Positions 1 to 12,432 of a stretch of DNA of 64,000 nt are shown one piece after another; position 1 is the stretch's first letter; every line of letters begins with the position of its first letter. The position numbers and the translations under genes were made by a program. The notes under the pieces are model-generated. The model saw only the letters and a list, made by a program, of their open reading frames with translations. It was not told the origin of the DNA and did no database searches. The stretch is from Stercorarius parasiticus (Eukaryota; Chordata; Aves; Charadriiformes; Stercorariidae), in NCBI GenBank assembly GCA_013396915.1, contig VWZL01002045.1:1-64000 (forward strand), written 5' to 3'.

Positions 1-494
1 GGAGTGGGTGCAGAGAAGGGCAATGAAACTGGTAAGGGATCTAGAGAATAAGTCTTCTGAGGAGCAGCTGAGGGAGCTGGGATTGTTTAGCCTAGAGAAA
101 AGGAGGCTGAGGGGAGACCTNAGAAAAGGAGGCTGAGGGGAGACCTCATCGCTCTCTACAACTGCCTGAAAGGAGGTTGTAGCGAGATGGGGGTCAGTGT
201 CTTCTCCCAAGTAACAGGTGATAGGACAAGAGGAAACGGCCTCAAGTTGCACCAGGGGAGCACTGGATATTAGGAAAAATTTTTACACTGAAAGGGTTAT
301 TAAGCATTGGAACAGGCTGCCCAGGGAAGTGGTTGAGGCACCATCCCTGGAGGTATTTAAAAGACAGGTAGACATAGTGCTGAGAGATATGGTTTAGTGA
401 TGTTTTTTGTCAGAGTTAGGTTTATGGTTGCACTAGATGATCTGAAACCTTCGCCCTTCCAACCTAGGCAATTCTGTGATTCTATGATTCTATA
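1..494 (+). mobile_element. CR1 LINE, 3' end (5' part outside window)
   Basis: This is the 3' end of a CR1 non-LTR retrotransposon running off the left edge. The reading CAGAGAAGGGCAATGAAACT followed by a stretch encoding [17 protein letters not shown] residues is the C-terminal tail of the CR1 ORF2 reverse transcriptase. Next come the usual motifs for a conserved Trp in an HWN-like context and for the L-E-V-F-like helix, then the short 3' UTR. The copy ends in three octamers, ATTCTGTG (471-478), ATTCTATG (479-486) and ATTCTATA (487-494), the diagnostic CR1 terminus. The frame is broken around 240-280, so this is a dead copy. An N with a flanking 25-bp duplication interrupts it at 121. Confidence 0.95.
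96..146. other. Assembly join: N flanked by an exact 25-bp duplication
   Basis: Bases 96-120 and 122-146 are identical over 25 bp and are separated by a single N at 121. An exact direct repeat abutting an N inside a CR1 is what results when two contigs with an unmerged overlap are joined by a placeholder. Removing one copy and the N would restore the normal CR1 spacing. I infer an assembly artefact and not a biological duplication. Confidence 0.85.
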
Positions 495-3400
495 TCACTG
501 AGTAGGTGCTCGGTGCTAGACAATCCATGCAGGCTTTTCATCTCTCCAATTTTTATTCTATGCCATTTTTTCCTTTGAAATTTGGAAGAATAGAAACTAT
601 ATTCACAAATTTATTTCCAGGTTGAAAGGTCCAAAAGCTCCTTTTTTTTTAAAAAACATGAGATTTAATTTTTTTCAGAAAACCTGGATGAAAAGTGACA
701 AGTATATTGAATTTCTCGAAATCATTCCCTGTTGTGGATTATTAAAAAGCATGTGTCATATTACCTCTTAAATCCAGAACTCAAGTCATGGAAACCAGAT
801 CCTCAGTAAGATTTGAAATGCGTATGACACGTGCAATGCCCATCAGTAACAAATACTTCCTGTAGTCTATTATGAGACTGATATTACACTAGTGTCCTCC
901 TGTGAGCTCAAGTGGAGTGTTCTGGGCAATGGAAGAATTAGACCTGCCTGTGCACAAAAGCTACAACATTTCTCCAAGACTTCTTCAGTTATTCAAAGAG
1001 ACCTTGGAATATCATGGGAAAGGCTTCTTGAAAGGACTAGAGGCCTACTTAGAAGTATAGAAATGGAGAAAAAAATGCACTTGGTGAAAACTGAACTCAT
1101 CTTTCACTTTTTCATCAGTTCTGACATGAGAAACAGTGCAATCCAGAAACATTGATATTATTAGAGTCTGTACATGCATGAAAGATCATCAATAGCATCA
1201 GCAGAACTCTCAATAGGACTAGAAACAGCACAGAAGTACATGCACTTCCTTTTATACCAGGTGTTCATTTCTGGAGCCAACCCCAAAGAGGTGAGTATTT
1301 TCACTGTGAAAGATAGTTATCAAGAAACGGCAAGATTTTTAAAGATGATAAATTTTGTATTTAAATGATCATGACATCTCAAAGATCAGGTGCTTGGTAG
1401 CATAATTCTAATGTTCCCTCAACATATGACGTATAAGAATTTGTGCTTACGAATAAGGAATCTGGTAGACCAATTCTTCCCTCTAACGTAGTAAAATGTA
1501 GCTATGGACGGTTACATACATTGCAATGGGACAGGCTTAGAAGTTCAACTGCCTACTACAAAACTATGAATGTAACTATCTTTGGATTTTACTGGTTTTC
1601 ATTTGTGGTTTGTTTCTTTACTATTACGTCCTGATATTATGTTATCTGTTATTATAGAAGTTGGATTAAAATTATGCCTTTTTTTCCCTTTTGTTCTGGT
1701 AGCAAGTTATACAGGCATATGGAATCAAAATGTCTAATTTTACCCTTACCCAAGGCCAACAGACTTTTATTTTCAATAAGGATTTCAAAAACGTTATCTG
1801 AAATCTTGGTCTACATACTGTAGGGCAAGGAAGTTTCAGAGTAGTCAGATTTATTGGAGCAGCTCTTATTACATTACAGTATTATGAATGTCTAGTTATA
1901 CAGCTTACTACGGTAAGCATTCGTGTCAGCTGAAAAGTGGCGTTTTGAACTGTAAGGTTTCATTTGAAAGTAAGGAAATATGCATGGCAATAAGTTATTT
2001 CCTGCAGCAGGAATTCTCAGGGAAAAAAATTCAACTATCACCACAGAATGCAAACAAGAATGAGGAACGGGTGGAAAAAAAAGCAGCCAATTTACTATAT
2101 GTGAAATAAGCTAAAATGACCTTGACACTTTGAGAGTATACAAGTTTAGAGACTGTTTAACTCTTCTCCAGCTGAACTTGAGTAATGACTGCTGCAAGAG
2201 CCTGACCTCCCTGCGGTTTAAGGGTCCTGCACACTTTGGTATTTTCTCCTCCATTACATTACAGAATTCAGAAAAACAAACTGAGATGAAGAAAGGCATG
2301 TAAGAACAGGACTCACATCAGCATCCTGAGCAGGGAGTTACATAAAAATAAGCACAGGAAATACTAAATGTCTTAAATCCTACTCTTTTCGAAGTTCCTC
2401 CTCTCAATAAAGATTCACAGATGAGAGCATTCTCAAGGGTGACATCTAACATGGGATTAACTATATCTGTACAAAATGCTTGGATATCTAGTCCCTCTCT
2501 CAAATTTGATTTTGCATTTCCTCCTCACTGAATTAAATACAACAGCAAATAACTCATAGGTATATTACGTATTTCAGTGCCGTATGGCACTGGCTGCTGC
2601 TGAGTCTTTGGGAGAAAACATTGGAAGGGGGAGGGTTAGGGACAAATAATTTTGTGTTTTGTGAAACACACAAAATCGACTTTTTTGTTTTTAAACCTTA
2701 AGACTGATATGAATATGAAATAACATTATAGCAGTTAAAATTTTAATAGTCACATTATAGTTCCAATTTGAGTTTTCATAGAAAATCATAAATGAAATTA
2801 TATAGCCACACTAGAAATTCATTTATAATTTAGCATAAAACCACACATGACAACTCCCAGCACAGAATCTTCAGTCCACAAAGACAGTGACAAATCACAG
2901 TTTATAGCCTAAACCAAGAAAAGTTGCTAATTAATCTGATATATAAACAAGTATGACTGACTTTACACAGACTAACCTCTATATTATTATAAAATTAGTG
3001 GATATGACATTTTAAACCAAATGAAAGAATTATAGATACTTCGTAGAGTAAAGGGAGATGGCTATTATAGTAACTTCTTTTATATAAGACAATACAGAAC
3101 CTATCCAAATATCGTGTTACTGGAAAAGTGCACCAGGGCAAACCCTAGAGATGAAGTAATAGGGTAAGCCAGCCAAGGTTTCTCTTTCCTAGCCTTCTTT
3201 AAGTGATGTTTTTGTCACAGATGTAACTAATGACACACACTGTTGGAGTGAATGTGGAAAAAACTTTGCACAAGAAATGTTATACTTTTATTTTCCTTGC
3301 CAGGCATAAATTGATTCCATATACTGTTACCACAAATCCTGTGAATACTCTGTTCTGTGCAGAAACATACTTTGCTGGCACAGATATTCTGTGTTCTAAT

Positions 3401-4869
3401 TTTCTGGCTCTACTCAATATTAAAACTACTCTTTGTTGCTTGAACTTCTGTTAGAGGCATAGGGTTTATACGACTAAGATGAAGGCTTAGCTTGTACCAC
3501 TATAAAAGCCTGAGAAAATAACTGCAGCTCCCTTGTAACTTTTGCCTGCTCAGTTTTTCTTTAGTTTGAAAAAGAAATGTAAACTTGGCTTTATGAACTG
3601 CCTGCCACTTTTTAAGAAACTCTCTGGAAGATACTGGTCATTTGAGGGTGCATCCATTAATTTGGAAGATATTTGAGGAACATTGAGTAGAAAGAGAAAA
3701 ATGCAACAAAATAACCAAACTTGTTTCCCCTTTCAGCAAAGCTCTCATTGTTCAAAGCAGAGTTCAACATAAGTGCATGTCAGTACTCTGTTTTAATACA
3801 AAGGGATTAATGAAATCAGGGTCAAAAACTTTTACCTTGTTTTGTGGGTTTTTTTCATTTGTGACACAAAACTGAACGAAAATGCCTCCTTGGCTTCCCT
3901 GTGTGCTCAAAGGGCACTGCAAAGCTTTGCTTTTCCCTTTCCCTTTGCCTCTGTGTCCCATATAATTGATTCTGACCAAGTGTTAGCAGTTACGTCCAAC
4001 TCCCAGAAATTTTTCCTGAACTACAGTTATTCCTGGTGATTCATATGTCTGAGAATCTTACTGAAAAATAAACTATTGGAACCTTTAAAATAATTAACTT
4101 GGCTCTTTTAACACACAGGATCTTTTGAAGAGACTGCAAGGAAGGGAGAAATGTAAGAGGAGTGGAGGGCTGGACCGTGTGCTTGTGGAATCCTGGCATT
4201 GGGAAAGCATTTGTCTTTATCTACTTACACTGGGGCCAGATGCAGAAAGCCAAGGGCAACTTACCTCCCAGATGCAATGACTAATGACATGTAAACATAT
4301 CAAAGAGATCTCTAGTTTTCCAATAAAGCTGAATCCAACATCATTTTTGCTTCAGGAGAGTGAAGGGGAAATTAAAAAAAAAAAAATAGAGGTACAGAAG
4401 GCTTGCACTCTTATCTAAACTGGTCAGTATCTTTCCAGTAAATCTCTTTATGTAATTTTCCTTTGACCCATTTCATGTGGACATAGGTATTCAACCTGGT
4501 CCCCATAGAATAAAGTTTTAAGCAGGGTAATAATCAATAAAGATTCAAAACTCAAAAGACATGCTGCTAAGCTTGTTGCTGACTCACTCAGGGAGGTTAG
4601 CAAGCTGCTTAATCTATTCCTAGTTCTGTTTATTCACCTGGAAAATTAAGGAGTAAGTCATAATTAGTGTTTATAAAGCACTCTGAAAAAAAAATGTAAT
4701 TACTTCCTCATTGAAAATCTGTGTGATTTGTTTGACTCTGTACGACACCAGTACCCTTGTGCATCCTCCTTACTCAAGGGCTTCTTGTTAACATTTCTGG
4801 AAGACATATTGTTGCTTTACTGAACACTTTTAGTCCTCTGCTTTCTCTGAGGTTAGGTATTCATATGAT
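495..4869. other. Unique AT-rich DNA, no gene recognised
   Basis: No repeat family and no coding region can be identified here. Open frames of 61-87 codons occur (for example 892-1155 and 3230-3454 on +), with no recognisable domain and no supporting context, and are at chance level. A 13-base A run lies at 4374-4386. The only point of interest is a splice-like pair on the minus strand at 4265-4349, listed separately. Confidence 0.6.
4265..4349 (-). other. Possible 85-nt exon on the minus strand (splice signals only)
   Basis: On the minus strand a pyrimidine-rich tract (complement of about 4352-4372) ends in an AG (complement of 4350-4351). The following 85 nt end in GGGAG directly before GTAAGT (complement of 4259-4264), which is a full-consensus 5' splice site. 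One of the three frames is open through all 28 complete codons. I recognise no protein family in it. An 85-nt open stretch is easily produced by chance, so this is only a candidate exon of an unknown transcript, possibly non-coding. Confidence 0.12.
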
Positions 4870-6565
4870 TATAGAATCATGGAATAGTTTGGGTTGGAAG
4901 GGACCTTTAAAGGTCATCTAGTCCAACCTCCCCAGCAATGAGCAGGGACATCTTCAACTAGATCAGGTTGCTCAAAGCCCCATCCAGCCTGATCTTGAAT
5001 GTTTCCAGGGATGGTGCATCTACAACCTCTCTGGGCGACCTGTTCCAGTGTTTCACCACCCTCATTGTAACAAATTTCTTCCTTCTAGCTAGTCTAAATT
5101 TTCCCTCTTTTAGTTTAAAGCCATTACCCCTTGTCCTATCACAACAGACGCTGCTAAAAAGCTTGTCCCCATCTTTCCTGTAGGCCCCCTTTAAGTACTG
5201 GAAGCCCACAATAAGGTCTCCCTGGATCCTTCTCTTCTCCAGGCTGAACAACCCCAACTCTCTCAGCCTGTCCTCATAGCACAGGTGCTCCAGCCTTCTG
5301 ATCATCTTTGTGGCCCTCCTCTGGACCTGCTCCAACAGGTCCATGTCCTTCTAATGTTGGGGGCAGCAGAGCTGGATGCAGTACTCCAGGTGGGGTCTCA
5401 CCAGTGCAGAGTAGAGGGGCAGAATCACCTCTCTGGATCTGCTGGCCATGCTTCTTTTGATGCAGCCCAGGATGTGGTTGGCTTTCTGGGTTGCAAGTGC
5501 CCATTGTCGTTTCATGTCCAGCTTTTCACCCACCAGTACCCCCAAGTCCTTCTCGTCATGGCTGCTCTCAATCCCTTCATCCTCCAGCCTGTATTTGTGC
5601 ATAGGACTGCCCCAACCCACACGCAGGACCTTGCACTTGGCCTTGTTGGATCTCATGAGGGTCACACAGGTCCAATTCTTGAGCCTGTCCAGGTCCCTCT
5701 GGATGGCATCCCTTCCCTCCAGCATGTCGATCGCATCACTCAGCTTGGTGTTTTCCACAAACTTGTGGAGGGTGTACTCTTTCCCACTGCCTATTTCATT
5801 GATGAAGATCTTGAACAGTACTGGTCCCAACACAGACCCCTGAGGGACACCACTTGTCACCATCAGAACATTGACTCATTGACCACTACCCTCTGGATGT
5901 AACTATCCAACCAGTTCCTCATCCACTGAACAGTCCACCCATTAAATCTGTATCTCTCCAATTTAGAGAGAAGGCTGTTGTGGGGGACCTTGTCAAAAAC
6001 CTTACAGAGGTCCAGATATATAACATCCGTAGCTCATCCCACTGATGTAGTCACTCCATCATAAAAGATCACTAGGTTGGTCAGGCAGGACTTGCCTTTG
6101 GTGAAGCCATGCTGTCTCCCTCGAATAACCTCCCTGTTGTCTATGTGCCTTAGCATAGCTTCTAGGAAGATCTGTTCCATGATCTTCCCAGGCACACAGG
6201 TGAGGCTGACAGGGTGGTAGTTCCCAGGGTCCTCCTTTCTATCCTGTTTAAAAATGGGTGCAATGTTTCCCTTTTTCCAGTCACCAGGAACATCACCTGA
6301 CTGCCATGTCTTTTCAAATATCATGGAGAGTGGCTTGGCAACTACATCAGTCAATTCGCTCAGGACTCTGGGATGAATCTCATCAGGTCCCATAGACTTC
6401 TGTATGTTCAGGTTCCTCAGGTGGTCACAAGCCTGATCTCTTACAGTTGGAGGGACTTTTCTCCCCCAGACACTGTCTTGCAGTCCATCCACTCAAGCGG
6501 TGTGGGGCAGAGAGGTTGCCAGTGAAGACCGAGGCAAACAAGTTGTTGAGTACCTCAACTTTATT
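4870..6565 (-). mobile_element. CR1 LINE, 1.7-kb 5'-truncated copy
   Basis: This minus-strand CR1 has its 3' terminus at 4870-4885, which reads ATTCCATG then ATTCTATA on the minus strand. Its truncated 5' end lies near 6565, where similarity to the CR1 reverse-transcriptase region stops. It retains the fingers and palm of the reverse transcriptase, the connection region and the 3' UTR. The endonuclease domain and ORF1 are missing, as expected from 5' truncation during target-primed reverse transcription. Its last 480 bp are nearly identical to the + strand copy ending at 33826, which marks a young subfamily. Both flanks are unique. Confidence 0.96.
4958..6492 (-). pseudogene. CR1 ORF2 reverse transcriptase, broken
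   Basis: Three open segments read the same protein: 6492-6034 (RT N-terminal part, with a [14 protein letters not shown] motif, PVSLT and [14 protein letters not shown]), 5863-5351 (with [11 protein letters not shown] and the region of the catalytic box) and 5344-4958 (C-terminus). In the complement of about 5991-6025 the motif-A region still reads YLDLCKVFD, but that stretch lies outside both open segments, so the frame is interrupted there. The catalytic FADD of CR1 enzymes reads FVEN here, so both active-site aspartates are gone. An in-frame TAG (complement of 5351-5353) separates the last two segments without a frameshift. The copy cannot make an active enzyme. Confidence 0.9.
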
Positions 6566-9500
6566 CTCTCAGCTTTATTCTCCATGCTATATTGTATACT
6601 AGCCTGTAAAAACTGAAAATGAAGGCGAGAACCTGCATTATTCCTTCAAATGCTGAAGTCTACATATTGGGGTGTTTAGAGGGGAAAAAAAGAATCTGCA
6701 CTCGAGTCATGTGCACAACAGACATTTACTGAGGAGAAAAGAAAGTTGGATTAAGTGATATGAAGTGAAAATGCTGATAGCATGATGTTTTCGACTCCTT
6801 GAGAACTCACTTGCATTCCTCCAGGAAGGAGCTGGCAACTGATTTAGAGATTAATAGCTTGAATCGATAGCTCTCATGTTTCTGAAAAAGTCAGGTTTGG
6901 TACTAACAGAAAAAGCTGAGTTGCAGTGAGGTCTTTCCTGAGAATAACTCCTTTTCTTATCTCCTAATACAAATGCTGTCCTCTTTCAAAATCTCAGTTC
7001 CCACTGAGTTCCCACTGGCTGGACACGTGAGTTTGCTATGTATAGAAGCCAGTACAATAGCCAAGCGCTTTCTTAATAATAGCTTTCAGCTCCTGCATTT
7101 CCGGTAGCACACACTGAGGGGAATCAGTTCCCTGTTTGTTAGAGTCATTGGAATTGCATCCCCTGTCCTAGATTTGCATTACCCATGCTAGTTCTCCCCA
7201 TTCCCCAGAAGCTTAAGCAAATCTGTCCTCAGATCTCATTAACTGCAGTATTTCTAAGAGTACATATTGGTTGAACACAAAAGGAAAATAAATTCATGAG
7301 TTTTGTCTTTCATTAGTTAGTTGGAGAATACCTCTGTGTGTGTTTGTGTGCATTCAGACAGACAAATGTATAAAAAACAGACTAATATCTACTCCTCTGC
7401 TTCCTTTGCTTCAATACTCCCGAGCCTTCTTTTGGCTGTGGTTGGGTACTTAAACTTTTTGCACATACTCTGAACTGAGTTTCTTTTTCTCTCTATCTTT
7501 CTGACCTTTGGGGTCAGCGCTCTTCCGCACTCCTGGCCACTGTGAGCTCTCCCTCTGAGCCTTTATGGCCTAGCAATTAGACATTATGTCTTTGTTTCCC
7601 CACTAGGGAAATTCCATCACTCCAAGTCCTGGCTCTGGGGGAAGACTAAGACTTCCTCTTTTTTCGTCTTTTTTTCTCCTTGTTCTTGTCTTATGCACAT
7701 TTGTTCACTGTTAAGAACTAACTGGTTCAGTGATGTACCTGAAGAACGCTCCCCTGCTCCTTAACTCCGAGGGCATGTGAACACTAAAAGGCCGCAGGCA
7801 TGTTCACACACACTCAGGGAATCTTCCATATTGTTTCTGTTTTGTTTCCATCTGAACAGAAAACTCAATTACAAACAGTAATAACTAAGCTAAACCATCT
7901 TCTCTCGCCAATGCAGTGAGTCACCAGGACTTTCCATAATAATAAGATGAATAAGCACATTTTTTTAGGCTTTTACAGTCGACTATGCTTCACAGAAAAG
8001 GGGAGCTTTGACACTACTTCTGAACCTACAGTCTTCTGCTCCCAGTAAAATATGGGTTTACATCAAGCTTTTTGCCCTGTGGATGATAAAGGAGTTATGC
8101 ACTTTTCAATCAAAACTGAATATTTTACATCTTGGTCTTATGAGTCAACACAGCTTTTTAACTAAGCTGTCCTGTAAGCAAGCTAGCATCTGCAAGGTGA
8201 AAATGAGAAACAGCTGTAGCACAGGGCTTTGCAAAATAAAACCTTGTTTACACACAGGGATATTCCAAAAACTACACCAGCCTCCTGAAAATGAAAGGCT
8301 ACCACCTTTTTCATTAATTTTTATGTTGGTTTAAAACAAAGTGTGGGACATGGTCCAAATGATCTGTCATTGGGATAGACACAGCATGCAGTGAAAGCCC
8401 ACAGTACTGCAGAAATCCAGAAGTTCTCTTTCTGGCAGGACTTTACAGGGATTTCAGTGTACTATGTCATATCGCTGGAAAAAATGACAAGTGGAAATCT
8501 TAAGTTTGCTTAAAGGAGGTTTTCTCAGTGTAACTGTGGACTTAGTATATCTCTGCTTTTCATAATATAGTATATTTGACACAAATTGTGAGATGATCAT
8601 GCTTAGTAACTCAGTTCAAGCACTTCAGACGAATGCAATTTCTATAACAAACAGAAGAAAGCAAGCCATCTATTTAAGGATTTAAATCATATAACCATTT
8701 TTTTTGAACTTTACGTTAACGTTCTGTAGATCAACAAGGAATCAGTGAAATTAAAGTCCCAGCACAACTTACTCTTCACTACCAAGGGCAATGAGTGAAG
8801 AACTCTTTGTATATGGTGTTGTTAAGAATACTGCAGCCATGAAAGGAAATACTATGTCACTGCGATACAGAAACTGATATTTCACATGGATTTGAGTGCT
8901 AGGCTTGCTTTCAAACCTTTTCAAATTTGAAATCCATCTTGAGAAATTACCAAAGTCCATGGGAGGGAGGCAGAGCCCCTGCTAGGATTAATCAGTGATG
9001 CTGGTTGATTTCTAAGTGATCAAATGACAACTAGACACCCTAGAAATATCTTATGACTGATGATTTCATTATATACCATATTCAGAAGTTGGTCATTTCA
9101 AAATGTATGTATGAGTATGTCACATAGGCCAGCTATCACAAACTACCTGTTATTTTCTGCTCATATTCCTATGTTTTACATTCACAGTGTGTTACTGTCT
9201 GGGGTACTCCAAATTTTCTAAGTCAATATCATTTTTGCACCTCAATGTTACGATGCTGCTAACTTCCAGTTTCAGATAATGTATGAAGCTGTTAATGGAG
9301 GCATAATATTAACTGCTTTTTTATCTTCAGTATTCACTCTGTAACTTCCAAACACACATTCTAATTTTGTCCTATTTATTATTATGTCTTGCTTTTGTGA
9401 TATTTATAATCCAGACAATTTAGACTGTGAGTAGAATTTAAAAAGGTACAGTATCAAATTGACTTCAAAATAATTAACTCTGTAATGTATTCCATAGAGC

Positions 9501-12432
9501 TATACTTTGCCTATAATAAGCATACATAAATTCATTTTGATGTATCGTGCTCAGCACAGAGGTAAGTGGGCATGTCATTAGCTCATTTATTTAATGTTTC
9601 TTCATCTAGTCATACTGTAAATTTTCACGTGTTTTAAAAGCAATCAAGTTATTCCAGCACAATTTAATTTAAACCTAGCATATGATTTACTGCACCAGAC
9701 CTTGTGATTCTGTGAAGGCATAGAAATTCTTCCTACCCCTCCACCTCAGCCTCCCTAACATCTGCCCCATTGCAGCAGAAAAGGTGGCTTCAGGAAAAAA
9801 GCCACACGGCATACTACTTGCAAAGTGAGACTAAGAAAAGCCCTGGAATGTGCAGATGCATGATTAACTCTTTGCTGTATCATCTGACTTAAAGGACTCA
9901 CTGTGCTTCCTTTTGCAAATCTCTTCTTGAGCCGAGAAACAAGCAGGAGCCTTCTTCTGCTAACTTCATTGGATTTTGGACTAAATCTTGCAATGACACC
10001 AAAACACATATTCATCTCTAAGCTTTCACGCAGATTTGTTTTTCCAGGATGACCTGTTCTCTTCTTCCACAAGAGATCTCTTTCTTCAGTTGTTCCTGTT
10101 TCCTTTTACTCTGCTGTACTATAGAACATCACTGTCCCATGAGCAAAAGGGAATTATTTTCTGATTTGAGACCCAGACCCTGGACCCAATGGCCTAGATA
10201 TGGGAGAGGGGAGAAAAGAAAAGACAACGCATTTCAGAGGCACTTGAAAATATTAAGTCTGTACAGGCTGAAACTACATTTGCCCTTTGTTGCTCCTGAT
10301 GACAAAAAACAAATAATTAAAAAAAAATATTTCCTTTTGCTCCATACCAAATCTGCTCCTGAGAGTTCAGATTTTCATAGGTAGAGTTAGTATTTTGGCC
10401 AAAGACACCTTGGATATGTGTTGAGTATTAAAATAGAACATAAAGCTGAAGTACAGAAACTAGTTGTGTTCCCACTCTCTCCAAAGGATATTGCAAATGC
10501 ATCTGCACCTGCCTGATTTGGCCGGATAGCTGTGTACATCTTATGAAATGCAGAATGACCAGTCTGCCTTGAAGACCACAGATCCTTCAGAGTCATCTTG
10601 GCTGGTTGCTTTTCTGTGCCCAGTGAACTTGGCAGGTTGCAGAAAATCCCGTCACATGTGATTCTCAGCACATGAACGGAGTACGTGCACTTCAGAAATC
10701 TATTTCAGCCACTGTGCCTATGCTGTTCAGGAAACTCTAGTATGTCCCCAGGAGTATGAAGTTGCATGGCAGGACTCTTCCTTTATGGTGTGGCAGAGAC
10801 CTTAGCTACACATTCCAGAGGAGCTCAGCAGGAATGTTTAAGAGAAAAGGACCAGACAACATTAATCAGCTGGCAGAACTAATCTCTCATGAACACAAAA
10901 AACACAAATAGTAAAAAATACTGCTGCATACATTTGCACAGTTTGAGAAAACTTGTGTCTTACATGGCACACACTATCCACCTTAGACAGTAATGTCAAT
11001 GCTATTTTAGTTACTGCCTGCAGAAATCAGCTTTATCCAAAATGTAGTTGAAGGCAAGGCATCAAGGCTGGTCAATGATGTCATGTTGTGTTGTGTCTTT
11101 AAAAAAATACATGCAAAAAGCATCTCTGTTTGTATGCAAAACAATATATTGGCAGTGATGTTTCATATTATATTCTGTTCCTATAACAGACGTCTGCTCA
11201 AGAATCCTTTCCTTTCCAGTGAGGTGTACAAAGGTTGTCTTTCTTATTACAGTTTCAAAATGAAACTTCAAGAGGCTAGAAATCTCATCATTTATTTTTC
11301 TGGTGCTAACCTACTTTTCATTCCTATATTGCTATAAAAAACTTCTATGAACATGGCACAATTTTTTTTCTTCCCCCCCCCCCGCCCCCCCGAGGACTTT
11401 TGCATCATTTTGTGTTCTGTGAAACCCGTAAGGAAAATGTGATTTGTTTGTTTGTGCCTGCTTCACCCTCCCTGACAGAAGCTGTATGTCAGTCATCTAG
11501 TGAATGAAGTGGAGGATTACCTATCTCCTGGATCAAAACCAGAAAGGATGGTGTCAGTTAAGGCAGTACAAGGCTGCCCTGAAAGATGATATAAAACTCC
11601 CTGTCACTGAATGGTTAGCATCTGTGGCTGATCCTCTAGTCATTTTATCCCAGGTGTCCAATTAGGGCATGAGCGTATCAACTGTGCAGAATTGCAGGCA
11701 AGCCACAGCTGAACCTAGTGTTGCTGAAAGCTATACTTTGAAAACACAAATCCATGCTTTGAAAAAAACCCTGCACCTTCCGAGGCAATTAGGTGCTCAG
11801 ATGTTAAACTGTTTAGTTAATTTCTGGAAGTCTGGGTAGTATTTCTGCATTCCATTGGCTTCACAGGAGATGGTCAACAAATAATTTAATAATTCCTTAT
11901 TTTAGTTAGTATTTGACAAGATCACAGCAAATAAAGTACAGGTTACACATGGCAAATTGCTTTTTAACAAGCAATCTCAATCCTCTACACTGAATGAAAC
12001 AGAAATCAAGTATAATGTAATTAGAGGCAATACTACAACATACATACAGAAAGAACAAAATGAGAACTGGAAAGGCAACTACTTCACCTGTAATTTAAAC
12101 CCTTGACTTTGCCGCCTCACAACTTCATTCTAATATACTTTCAGCATACAGTATGTAATTTTAAAATTACTTGTTTCCTAACTGATACATCATTATTCTC
12201 GTTTAAAGAGCGGGTGTAGGTACGCATGTAGATTATAAAACCCAGAGAAACATCATGATGCTCCTTCACTATTTAGAAACGTAAAGATATATTATTTGTA
12301 ATTAATTCATTATTTATCTAGGAGAAATTGTAGGAATCTTTTCTTTTTAAATGTGGTAGCCTCCATGTGTTTGCTAAATGCACGGGAATATATACTATAA
12401 TGATGATGCCCATTTGGATAATATTCAATGTA
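6566..12432. other. Unique AT-rich DNA, no gene recognised
   Basis: I see no repeat family or coding gene. Open frames of 62-111 codons (8008-8334 +, 9755-10072 -, 10049-10384 +, 10387-10671 -) overlap each other on opposite strands and resemble no family I know. A short imperfect TG repeat lies at about 7335-7351 and a C-rich homopolymer at 11383-11401. A consensus-like donor (GAG then GTAAGT) occurs at 9559-9567 on + but has no good acceptor upstream. Confidence 0.6.
11371..11401. repeat. Pyrimidine tract with C11-G-C7
   Basis: A T run (11372-11379) is followed by 11 C (11383-11393), one G and 7 C (11395-11401). The complementary strand is 18 G broken by one C, which has enough G runs to fold into a G-quadruplex. 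The tract is also a likely site of length polymorphism and sequencing error. Confidence 0.85.

Noticed and set aside
5285..5902. 205-codon + strand open frame
   Set aside because: It is the antisense of the CR1 reverse-transcriptase region and has no independent evidence.
9550..9570. Consensus splice donor GAG/GTAAGT
   Set aside because: No credible acceptor or open exon upstream. Such 9-mers arise by chance at this window size.
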